Shown here piece by piece: positions 1 through 5,371 of a stretch of 6,662 nucleotides of DNA (position 1 is its first letter; every line of letters begins with the position of its first letter). The notes beneath the pieces were generated by a model that was not told the DNA's origin, ran no database searches, and worked only from the letters and a program-made list of their open reading frames with translations. The position numbers and the translations under genes are program-made. Source of the stretch: an uncultured Collinsella sp. (GTDB lineage Bacteria > Actinomycetota > Coriobacteriia > Coriobacteriales > Coriobacteriaceae); the NCBI GenBank assembly GCA_900551975.1, contig URYA01000090.1, forward strand, positions 1 through 6,662. Reading direction: 5' to 3'.

Positions 1-326
1 TTGGCACCGAGCTTGGTCTTGTTGGGGGTACCGTCCACGGCAATCAGCGCGGCATCGACGGCGCGCTGGTCGAAGGCGTCGAGGCCCACAACGGCGTTAG
101 CGCACTCGTTGTTGACGTGCTCGACGGCCTGCGAAACGCCCTTGCCCAGATAGCGGCCCTTGTCGCCGTCGCGCAGCTCGCAGGCCTCAAAGGCGCCGGT
201 CGAAGCGCCCGAAGGCACCATCGCGCGGCCAAAGCTGCCGTCCTCGAGCACGACCTCGACCTCGACGGTGGGATTGCCGCGGCTGTCGAGCACCTCGCGA
301 CCGTAGACGTCCAAAATATCGCTCAT
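1..326 (-). CDS. eno: Enolase (phosphopyruvate hydratase), N-terminal 108 residues, cut by window edge
   Basis: Enolase converts 2-phosphoglycerate to phosphoenolpyruvate in cytoplasmic glycolysis. The visible 108 residues are the N-terminal capping domain of a protein that is normally about 430 residues long. The family signatures are clear: VYGREVLDSRGNPTVEVEV at residues 7-25, the mobile active-site loop PSGASTG at 38-44, and FEACELRDGD at 46-55. The start ATG is at 326-324 and begins MSDILDVYGRE, the usual length ahead of the SRGNPTVE block. A GAGGGAGA ribosome-binding site sits about 5 nt upstream. The reading frame is open to the left edge, so the truncation is due to the window and not to decay. 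The gene lies downstream of the mazG terminator and has its own upstream region, so it is probably transcribed separately. Confidence 0.97.
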   Translation of the reverse strand, partial: MSDILDVYGREVLDSRGNPTVEVEVVLEDGSFGRAMVPSGASTGAFEACELRDGDKGRYLGKGVSQAVEHVNNECANAVVGLDAFDQRAVDAALIAVDGTPNKTKLGA

Positions 327-400
327 GTTGTCTCCCTCTCACTTGGAAACGTAGTGGATGCAAGCGACCGGCTGACCGTGCACCATCAGGTGCGTCTCCG

Positions 401-445
401 TAAGTTAGCCATGTCGCACTTTTTGCATTATGCCCTAAGTTAGCC
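401..445 (-). repeat. Pair of 10-bp direct repeats flanking the eno -10 box
   Basis: The sequence GGCTAACTTA (minus strand) occurs twice, at 445-436 and 410-401, with starts 35 bp apart. The first copy lies between the putative -35 and -10 boxes, the second just downstream of the expected transcript start. Two identical decamers placed around a promoter are the usual arrangement of a repressor operator pair. I do not recognise the motif as the site of a known regulator. Confidence 0.5.
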
Positions 446-456
446 GAGGGATACAA
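427..456 (-). promoter_or_regulatory. Putative eno promoter
   Basis: On the minus strand a CATAAT -10 box (432-427, five of six matches to TATAAT) lies 18 nt from a weak TTGTAT -35 box (456-451, three of six). This would put the transcript start near 420 and leave a leader of about 95 nt before eno. A small perfect hairpin (GCACC/GGTGC, 380-393) lies in that leader. The -35 match is poor, so this is an inference from position and the -10 box. Confidence 0.45.
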
Positions 457-463
457 TCATTTT

Positions 464-508
464 AAAAAAATAATGGGAGCGATGGGACAAGTCCGTCCCG
501 TCGCTCCC
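464..508 (-). terminator. Intrinsic terminator of the larC-like/yfcE-like/mazG group
   Basis: Just 6 nt beyond the mazG stop, the minus strand forms a 14-position stem (508-495 with 488-475, GGGAGCGA and GGGAC blocks) around a 6-nt loop, with one A/C mismatch. It is followed directly by ATTATTTTTTT (474-464). The stem plus U-tract reads leftward only, because the plus-strand side has no T-run. It should end transcription of mazG and insulate eno. Confidence 0.9.
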
Positions 509-514
509 GCGGTA

Positions 515-1375
515 TTACTCCCCTGCCTTTGCTGCGTCCCACAGGTCGTTGAGGCCATGGGTCGAAAGCTCGGCAAGATCCACGTGGGCATCGGCCGCCA
601 TCTGCTCCATCGCAGCCCAGCGACGGCGAAACTTGGCCGTGCTCGCGCGCAGGGCGCTCTCGGCGTCGATGCCCTCTTTGCGTGCCACGTTAACTAGGGC
701 AAAGAGCAGGTCGCCAAACTCCATCTCGCGCTCGGGCGAGCCAAGGGCCTCGGCCTCAAACTCGACACGTTCTTCGGCGACCTCGTCCCACACGTCCTGG
801 ACCGTCTCCCACTCAAAGCCCACGGCAGCTGCCTTGCGCGACACCTTCTGTGCCTGCATCAGCGCCGGCAGATGCGTGGGCACACCATCGAGCAGACCCT
901 CGGGCGCGGCCTCGCCCGCCGCCACGGCCTTGTCCTTGGCAGCCCTCTCGGCAAGCTTGATCTCGTCCCAAATCTTGAGTACCTCGTCGGAGCTGTCGGC
1001 ATCTACATCGCCAAACACGTGCGGATGACGGCGGATGAGCTTGGCGTCGATATCGCGTGCCACATCGGCCAGCGTAAACTCGCCGGCGTCGGTAGCAATC
1101 TGCGCATGCAGCACAACCTGCATGAGCACGTCGCCCAGCTCCTCGCGTAGGTGAACCGCGTCGTCCGCCTCGATGCAGTCGAGTGCCTCGTAGGCCTCCT
1201 CGATCATGTTCTTGCCGATGCTGCGGTGCGTCTGCTCACGGTCCCACGGGCAGCCATCGGGCTGACGCAGGCGCCAGATGGTCTGCACCAGATGCTGCAG
1301 CTCGGCCGACGCGTCTACCAGCGCGGACAGATCGCGCGAGCCCTCGGCATTTTGCTGAGCCATGTGCTGCGCCAT
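515..1375 (-). CDS. mazG: Nucleoside triphosphate pyrophosphohydrolase MazG, 286 aa
   Basis: MazG hydrolyses (d)NTPs to the monophosphate and pyrophosphate, a house-cleaning role in the cytoplasm that has been linked in E. coli to the stringent response. Two tandem all-alpha MazG domains are visible. The first has GCPWDREQTH at 41-50, then the Mg-binding pairs EEAYE (59-63) and EELGD (78-82), and KLIRRHPHVFGD at 112-123. The second has KVSRKAAAVGFEW at 177-189, EFGDLLFALVN at 219-229 and KFRRRW at 248-253. E. coli MazG is 263 residues, so the length fits, with a slightly long N-terminus and an alanine-rich linker near 147-160. The open frame extends upstream to 1483, but the ATG at 1375 is preceded by GGAGGAGG about 7 nt away and only 2 bp separate it from the stop of the phosphoesterase gene, which indicates translational coupling. 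A second ATG at 1363 is less well placed. Confidence 0.95.
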   Translation of the reverse strand: MAQHMAQQNAEGSRDLSALVDASAELQHLVQTIWRLRQPDGCPWDREQTHRSIGKNMIEEAYEALDCIEADDAVHLREELGDVLMQVVLHAQIATDAGEFTLADVARDIDAKLIRRHPHVFGDVDADSSDEVLKIWDEIKLAERAAKDKAVAAGEAAPEGLLDGVPTHLPALMQAQKVSRKAAAVGFEWETVQDVWDEVAEERVEFEAEALGSPEREMEFGDLLFALVNVARKEGIDAESALRASTAKFRRRWAAMEQMAADAHVDLAELSTHGLNDLWDAAKAGE

Positions 1376-1377
1376 GG

Positions 1378-1926
1378 TTATTCCTCCTCCAGGATCACGT
1401 GGCGGAACGCACCGCCCTCGTAGATGCCGTAGCTGTGCGTACCGTCCTTGGGAATGCTCACGCTGCCGGGGTTGAAAAGCCACAGGCCCGGGTGCGCGGC
1501 GCTCTCCTCGTTGATCTTGATGTGCGTGTGACCGTAGACGAGCGCGGAGCCCTCGGGCAGCGCGGGCGCGTGGTCGACGCTGTTGTGCATGCCGGCGCCA
1601 AAGACATGGCCGTGCGTCAGGAACAGCTCACGACCGGTTTCGTCAAACAGCGTGGCGTAGTCAGCCATGACGGGGAAGTCGAGAACCATCTGGTCGACCT
1701 CGGCGTCGCAGTTGCCGCGCACCGCGATGATGCGGTCGGCTAGGGCGTTGAGCAGCGGAATCACGCGCTTGGGAGCATAGTCGCGCGGCAGGTCGTTGCG
1801 CGGACCGTGGTAGAGCAGGTCGCCCAGCAGAACGATGCGGTCGGGCTGCTCGGACTCGATGGCGGTGACCAGGCACTCGGTCCAGTATGCCGAGCCGTGG
1901 ATGTCGGAGGCGATGAGGTATTTCAT
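1378..1926 (-). CDS. YfcE/MJ0936-type metallophosphoesterase, 182 aa
   Basis: This is a calcineurin-like phosphodiesterase of the short YfcE class (E. coli YfcE is 184 residues). All metal-binding motifs are present in order: SDIHG (7-11, Asp8 and His10), GDLLYHG (35-41, Asp36), RGNCD (70-74, Asn72), THGH (104-107) and GHTH (132-135), followed by the family ending NPGSVSIPKDG (152-162). It therefore should bind a di-metal centre and hydrolyse phosphodiesters; E. coli YfcE acts on artificial substrates and its true substrate is unknown. The ATG at 1926 has AAAGGA about 6 nt upstream and starts directly with the beta strand MKYLIASDIHG. Earlier in-frame codons to 1983 lack support. Its 3' end carries the ribosome-binding site of mazG. 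The 53-bp gap to the LarC-like gene holds no terminator, so the three genes are probably one transcript. Confidence 0.93.
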   Translation of the reverse strand: MKYLIASDIHGSAYWTECLVTAIESEQPDRIVLLGDLLYHGPRNDLPRDYAPKRVIPLLNALADRIIAVRGNCDAEVDQMVLDFPVMADYATLFDETGRELFLTHGHVFGAGMHNSVDHAPALPEGSALVYGHTHIKINEESAAHPGLWLFNPGSVSIPKDGTHSYGIYEGGAFRHVILEEE

Positions 1927-1979
1927 GGTGGTCCTTTCGGTGAGGTTGATGGGGTGGGTGTGGCGCGTCGCCGACCGTG

Positions 1980-2465
1980 TCACTCAAATTGCAGAGCCGC
2001 GGCTTGTGCTGCCTGCATCACGCGCTGAAGCGGCACACCGTGCTCGCGGGCAAGACGGGCGCAGTCCTCGTACTCGGGCGCCGCGCGCTCGCTGCCGTCG
2101 GGCAGGGTGGCCACCTTGACGGACACCTCGCCCCATGGCGTCGTCACCTGCTCAAAGCGGCGTGGCAGGCAAACGCGCTCCATAACCTGGCGACGAATGC
2201 CGTTGGTCGTGGTTTCCAAAAAGATGATCGTCTGCAGGCGCTCGATATCCTCGTGGGCGCAGATTACCTGCAGCTGCCAGCCGGGACGGCCTTTCTTGCA
2301 GTAGAGGGGCAGCCAGTGCACCTCGCGCGCACCCGCCCCGCGCAGACGGTCGGCGGCGTAGGCGAGCACCTCGGGCGACGCATCGTCGATGTCGCATTCC
2401 AGCTTGACGATGGTCTCGGGCGCATCGGTCTCGCGAGACAGCGGAGATGTGCTATCGCATTGCAT
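1980..2465 (-). CDS. Stand-alone LarC C-terminal domain (LarC2-like) protein, about 161 aa
   Basis: The protein matches the C-terminal half of LarC, the CTP-dependent nickel insertase that completes the nickel-pincer nucleotide cofactor of lactate racemase. From the chosen start the blocks are KLECDIDDASPE (21-32, family form E-x-NIDDMTPE), CKKGRPGWQL (56-65), ETTTNGIRR (84-92) and PEYEDC (130-135), and the end is at the normal place after GVPLQRVMQAAQ. Full LarC is about 400 residues; the LarC1 half is missing here and is not encoded just upstream in any frame. In Lactiplantibacillus plantarum LarC1 and LarC2 are joined by programmed frameshifting, so a separate LarC2 reading frame has precedent, but its partner would need to be adjacent. 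The start is uncertain: ATG 2465 has AAAGGA 10 nt upstream, whereas ATG 2504, 2546 and 2612 are in frame but lack a good site. The function without LarC1 is not known to me. Confidence 0.8.
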   Translation of the reverse strand: MQCDSTSPLSRETDAPETIVKLECDIDDASPEVLAYAADRLRGAGAREVHWLPLYCKKGRPGWQLQVICAHEDIERLQTIIFLETTTNGIRRQVMERVCLPRRFEQVTTPWGEVSVKVATLPDGSERAAPEYEDCARLAREHGVPLQRVMQAAQAAALQFE

Positions 2466-2805
2466 ACGGTCCGGATCCTTTCCGCGCGGGCTCGTTTTGT
2501 TCATCCAAACGCTAGCACATCGCGGGCGGCGCAGGGGCGGCGTCATGGGATAGGTGCGACTTTTGCTGGGTGCAAGTGCTGGCGCGCTCCAACGCCGGCC
2601 CGCTCCATTCAAACGTGTACGTCAGCCTCCAAACATGTCATTTTTTGCAGCTTTTGGAGGCTGATGTGCACGTTTTGAGAGCGCAAGCGAGGCCGCACCG
2701 CGCGCCGCGCAGCCTTTCCAATCGATTTCGATCCCCGGCGTGCCCGGCGTGTTGAGAGCTGCGCCATTACAATGAAGCGGATTCGCTTGACGCAAAGGAG
2801 CCGCT
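2466..2805. other. 340-bp divergent intergenic region
   Basis: This region separates the leftward LarC-like gene from the rightward phosphatase. It holds the inverted repeat at 2611-2675, which is listed separately. A TACAAT box at 2768-2773 (five of six to TATAAT) may be the -10 of the phosphatase gene, but no -35 box lies at the right distance. No convincing promoter is seen for the leftward group: TTGCAC and TATCCC at 17-nt spacing near 2550-2577 is weak. Short open frames here overlap the repeat or the neighbouring genes and have no recognisable product. Confidence 0.6.
2611..2675 (+). repeat. Long inverted repeat: 23-bp arms, 19-nt loop
   Basis: The arm 2611-2633 pairs with 2653-2675 over 23 positions without a gap. 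21 pairs are Watson-Crick and two (2618/2668 and 2621/2665) are U.G or G.U if the plus strand is transcribed; on the minus strand they would be A/C mismatches. The core of the arms is CAGCCTCCAAA and TTTGGAGGCTG. The 19-nt loop contains a T6 run. No T-tract follows, so it is not a standard terminator, and it lies about 130 nt before the phosphatase start. It could be a leader or small-RNA stem, a double operator, or one copy of a dispersed palindromic element. Confidence 0.85.
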
Positions 2806-3717
2806 ATGCCCATGTGCCCGCTGGTCGATTGCCATACCCACACCTCGTTTTCGGACGGGCATGCCTCGTTTGAGGACAACGTTCGCGCCGCTGCTGCGGC
2901 CAGCTGCCGCGTCATGGTCTCAACCGATCATCTCACCCTGCCCGCCAGCATGGATGCTAACTGCGAGGTGCAGGTTACTGAGGGCGACCTCCCGGCGCAT
3001 CGTCTGGCTTTTGAGGACGCTCGCAATCTTGCCGCTCAGATTGCGCCAGAACTCACCTTTATCTACGGTTTCGAATGCGATTGGTACGAGGGCTGCGAGC
3101 CTTTGGTTGAGCGCTGGTCCCAGGGCGCCGTCGTGCGCCTGGGCAGTGTGCACTGGATTGGCAACCCAGGCGATATCATGGCCGGTGCCGCGGGTACGGC
3201 GGGAACGGAGGACGTCGCTCGTCCCGATACGCCCGATTCGCGCTGCGGCTGGATCGACGATGACACCAACCTGCACGTTTGGGAAAACCTGGGGGTACGC
3301 GGCGTGTGGGAGCGCTATGTCGATGACTGGTGCCGCGCCTGCGAGAGCCCGCTCAACTTTGATGTGATGGCTCACCCCGACCTGGTCATGCGCTTTTCGA
3401 AGGAAGGCTTTGCGCCCGATTTTGACCCCGCACCGTTTTGGCAGCAGATGGCAGAGTGCGCGCACGATACGGGCCGCCGCGTTGAGGTCTCGACGGCCGC
3501 GCCGCGCAAGGGCTTGGGCGACTACTACCCCGCAACCGGTCTTTTGCGTTGCTTTGCCCACGCCGAGGTGCCGATAACTTTTGGCTCGGACGCACACCGC
3601 GCCTGCGACATCTGCTGGAACATCCGTGAGGCCCAGGCACACGCCTACGACTGCGGCTACCGAACCTTCGGCATCCCCCACGCCACCGGCGAATGGGAAT
3701 CCACACCCCTCGCCTAA
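2806..3717 (+). CDS. PHP-family phosphatase, probable histidinol-phosphatase (HisK/HisJ type), 303 aa
   Basis: The protein belongs to the polymerase-and-histidinol-phosphatase (PHP) metal-dependent phosphoesterases. The trinuclear metal ligands are visible in order: DCHTHTSFSDGH (8-19, His10 and His12), STDH (39-42), GFECDW (88-93, Glu90), GSVHW (113-117, His116), MAHPDLV (188-194, His190) and FGSDAH (259-264, Asp262 and His264). This order is that of HisK/HisJ histidinol-phosphatases, which remove phosphate from L-histidinol phosphate in the penultimate stage of histidine synthesis. Location beside hisEIFA supports that role. It is longer than the roughly 270-residue Bacillus enzyme, mainly through an extra segment of about 25 residues after GSVHW (about 120-155). 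The start ATG 2806 has AAAGGAG 6 nt upstream and no better upstream choice. It is convergent with hisE, not in the same transcript. Another sugar-phosphate or nucleotide PHP phosphatase activity cannot be excluded. Confidence 0.88.
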   Translation: MPMCPLVDCHTHTSFSDGHASFEDNVRAAAAASCRVMVSTDHLTLPASMDANCEVQVTEGDLPAHRLAFEDARNLAAQIAPELTFIYGFECDWYEGCEPLVERWSQGAVVRLGSVHWIGNPGDIMAGAAGTAGTEDVARPDTPDSRCGWIDDDTNLHVWENLGVRGVWERYVDDWCRACESPLNFDVMAHPDLVMRFSKEGFAPDFDPAPFWQQMAECAHDTGRRVEVSTAAPRKGLGDYYPATGLLRCFAHAEVPITFGSDAHRACDICWNIREAQAHAYDCGYRTFGIPHATGEWESTPLA

Positions 3718-3749
3718 CTAGTCGTTTAAGAACGTCCCCAATGACTAGT
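3717..3749 (+). repeat. Hairpin spanning the stop codons of two convergent genes
   Basis: ACTAGTCGTT (3717-3726) pairs with AATGACTAGT (3740-3749) over ten positions with one G.U pair on the plus strand, around a 13-nt loop. It fills the 27-bp gap between the phosphatase stop (3715-3717) and the hisE stop (3747-3745) and overlaps both ends. There is no U-run in either direction, so it is not a classical intrinsic terminator. It may still protect 3' ends or act as a weak or factor-assisted end signal for both genes, or be a dispersed repeat. Confidence 0.6.
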
Positions 3750-4062
3750 GACGGCGGGCGTTGAGTTCGCCGGCAAGCTCGTCGAGGGTGATACCGTAGC
3801 GCTCAAGGGTTACGAGCAGGTGGTAGATCAGGTCGCCGGCCTCGTAGCGGATGTGATCGCGATCGTTATCCTTGCAGGCCATGATGACCTCGCTCGCCTC
3901 CTCGGCAAGCTTCTTGAGCAGCTCATCCTCCACGTCAGTCAGCAGACGCGCGGTATAGCTTTCCTGCGGCGATGCATCACGACGACCGTGAATCACCTCG
4001 GCCAGACCTGTCAGCGTCTCTCCGATATTTCCATCCTGAACGTTTGCGGTGCGCACACCCAT
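3745..4062 (-). CDS. hisE: Phosphoribosyl-ATP pyrophosphatase, 105 aa
   Basis: HisE cleaves pyrophosphate from phosphoribosyl-ATP to give phosphoribosyl-AMP, the second step of histidine biosynthesis. It is an all-alpha MazG-superfamily enzyme. The signatures are SPQESYTARLL (31-41), the Mg-binding helix KKLAEEASEVIMACK (50-64, Glu54, Glu55, Glu58) and RYEAGDLIYHLLV (72-84, Glu74 and Asp77). At 105 residues it is a complete stand-alone form, not fused to HisI as in enterobacteria. The ATG at 4062 has AAAGGA 7 nt upstream. It is the last his gene of the leftward cluster and follows hisI after 45 bp that contain only its ribosome-binding site. Confidence 0.96.
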   Translation of the reverse strand: MGVRTANVQDGNIGETLTGLAEVIHGRRDASPQESYTARLLTDVEDELLKKLAEEASEVIMACKDNDRDHIRYEAGDLIYHLLVTLERYGITLDELAGELNARRH

Positions 4063-4107
4063 AGTTCAATCCTTTCTGGTGGCCGAGCGTCTAATCGAGC
4101 GTCCGCC

Positions 4108-4437
4108 CTACGCGAGTTTCTTAAAGAAGCAGGTACGGTTGCCGGTGTGGCAAGCCGGACCCGGCGAGTCGACCTTGACCAGCAGCGTATCGCTATCGCA
4201 GTCGGCCCAGAGCTCCTTGACCTCTTGCATGTTGCCGCTCGTCGCACCCTTGTTCCAGAGCTCCTGGCGACTACGGCTCCAAAACCACGTGGTACCGGTC
4301 TTGAGCGTCAGCCCCACCGACTCCTCGTTCATCCAGGCAACCATAAGCACCTCGCCGGTGTCATACTGCTGAACCACACAAGGAATCAGCCCACGGGCGT
4401 CGTACGTAAGATCAGACGCTTCTATTACCTCAGTCAT
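4108..4437 (-). CDS. hisI: Phosphoribosyl-AMP cyclohydrolase, 109 aa
   Basis: HisI opens the adenine ring of phosphoribosyl-AMP to give ProFAR, the third step of histidine biosynthesis. The visible signatures are GLIPCVVQQYDTGEVLMVAWMN (16-37), WFWSRSRQELWNKGATSGN (51-69), the metal site ADCDSD (78-83) and PACHTGNRTCFF (94-105). Cys80, Cys96 and Cys103 are the expected zinc ligands. Length matches the monofunctional family. Two adjacent ATGs exist at 4440 and 4437; I chose 4437 because the GGGAG site is 5 nt away from it but only 2 nt from the first. The open frame also reaches 4512, through the intergenic palindrome, but those extra residues match nothing in the family. The gene lies 148 bp after hisF, an unusually wide gap for this cluster. 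Confidence 0.96.
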   Translation of the reverse strand: MTEVIEASDLTYDARGLIPCVVQQYDTGEVLMVAWMNEESVGLTLKTGTTWFWSRSRQELWNKGATSGNMQEVKELWADCDSDTLLVKVDSPGPACHTGNRTCFFKKLA

Positions 4438-4481
4438 CATTTCTCCCAAGTCATAAACGAAACCCCACAGGTCGGCGAGGG

Positions 4482-4576
4482 TTGTCCAGGTGCCCGAGAT
4501 TCCGAGCGACAAGCCCGACGACGCGTACTTAAGTACGCGAGGAGGGTTGGAGCCGGGAGGTCGGGTGCCTGGGCAA
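4482..4576 (+). repeat. Long imperfect palindrome between hisF and hisI
   Basis: The 148-bp hisF-hisI gap is almost filled by this structure. The outer arms 4482-4497 and 4561-4576 pair over 16 positions, with three U.G or G.U pairs on the plus strand. At the centre is a perfect 18-bp palindrome, CGCGTACTTAAGTACGCG (4522-4539). The sequence between arms and centre pairs only partly. No U-tract follows on the minus strand, the direction of the his transcript. As the wobble pairs favour a plus-strand RNA, it may be a dispersed palindromic element inserted between operon genes, or an antisense-side structure. Confidence 0.8.
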
Positions 4577-4585
4577 GCCGCAGCG

Positions 4586-5368
4586 CTAAAAGTCCAGCCT
4601 GACAGGGATGCCCTGCGACGCCATATACTCCTTCACCTGGCGAATGCTGAAGGTTCCAAAGTGAAAGACGCTTGCCGCCAGTACGGCGTCGGCCTCGCCC
4701 TCAATCACACCCTCGGCAAAATGCTCGAGCGTACCCACGCCGCCGCTCGCGATGACGGGAATCGGCACCGCGCGCGCCACGGCGCGGGTGAGCGCCAGGT
4801 CAAAGCCGGCCTTGGTGCCGTCGCGGTCCATACTGGTGAGCAAGATCTCGCCGGCGCCGCGACGGGCCGCCTCCTCGGCCCACGCCACCGCGTCGATACC
4901 CGTGGCGTTGCGGCCTCCCGCGGTAAAGACCTCCCACCTATCGGCACCAGATGCGCCGGGCAAACCGACGCGCTTGGCATCGATCGCCACGACCACGGCC
5001 TGGCTGCCAAACGCCGCGGCAGCCTGGCTAATCAACGACGGATCGCGCACGGCGGCAGAGTTAAGCGACACCTTGTCGGCGCCGGCTGCAACCATGGGGC
5101 GCATGCCCGCCAGGTCGCGAAAGCCGCCGCCCACGGTATAGGGAATAGCGAGCTCCTCGGCCGCATGCGCCGCCATCTCGATGGTCGTCGCGCGGTTGTC
5201 GCTCGTGGCGGTAATGTCCAGGAAGACAACCTCGTCCGCACCCTCGCGGTCGTAGGCGCGGGCTAGCTCCACCGGGTCGCCCGCATCGCGCAGGCTCACA
5301 AAGTTGACGCCCTTGACCACACGACCGTCCTTGACGTCCAGGCAGGGAATCACGCGCTTGGTAAGCAT
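4586..5368 (-). CDS. hisF: Imidazole glycerol phosphate synthase cyclase subunit, 260 aa
   Basis: HisF is the (beta/alpha)8 cyclase that joins PRFAR with ammonia from HisH to give imidazole glycerol phosphate and AICAR. Both catalytic aspartates are at the family positions: Asp11 in CLDVKDGR (9-16) and Asp130 in VVAIDAKR (126-133). Phosphate-binding and barrel motifs are intact: GGGFRD (80-85), ADKVSLNSAAV (97-107), TSMDRDGTKAGFD (178-190), VIASGGVG (205-212) and AVLAASVFHFG (228-238). The length is standard. The ATG at 5368 has GGGGAGGAG 5 nt upstream, within the end of hisA, and only 3 bp separate the two genes, so they are translationally coupled. HisF needs the glutaminase HisH, which is not in this window although it commonly neighbours hisA. 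Confidence 0.97.
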   Translation of the reverse strand: MLTKRVIPCLDVKDGRVVKGVNFVSLRDAGDPVELARAYDREGADEVVFLDITATSDNRATTIEMAAHAAEELAIPYTVGGGFRDLAGMRPMVAAGADKVSLNSAAVRDPSLISQAAAAFGSQAVVVAIDAKRVGLPGASGADRWEVFTAGGRNATGIDAVAWAEEAARRGAGEILLTSMDRDGTKAGFDLALTRAVARAVPIPVIASGGVGTLEHFAEGVIEGEADAVLAASVFHFGTFSIRQVKEYMASQGIPVRLDF

Positions 5369-5371
5369 GGG

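Noticed and set aside
2622..2915. Minus-strand frame upstream of the LarC-like gene, considered as a possible LarC1 part
   Set aside because: It has no LarC1 features, overlaps the inverted repeat and the phosphatase start, and ends before the LarC2 frame without a slippery site.
2920..3681. 253-codon open frame on the minus strand opposite the PHP phosphatase
   Set aside because: The plus-strand frame contains all PHP catalytic motifs; the antisense frame matches nothing and follows from GC-rich codon structure.
4522..4539. The 18-bp perfect palindrome read as a stand-alone intrinsic terminator after hisF
   Set aside because: No U-tract follows on the minus strand, and it is the centre of a larger symmetric structure, so a repeat element is the better description.
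3748..4602. Long open frame of 284 codons on the plus strand opposite hisE and hisI
   Set aside because: It lies entirely opposite two certain his genes and the palindrome, shows no recognisable family or ribosome-binding site, and is the kind of antisense frame expected in GC-rich coding DNA.
4490..5266. 258-codon plus-strand frame opposite hisF
   Set aside because: hisF is unambiguous on the other strand, and this frame starts within the intergenic palindrome with no family resemblance.
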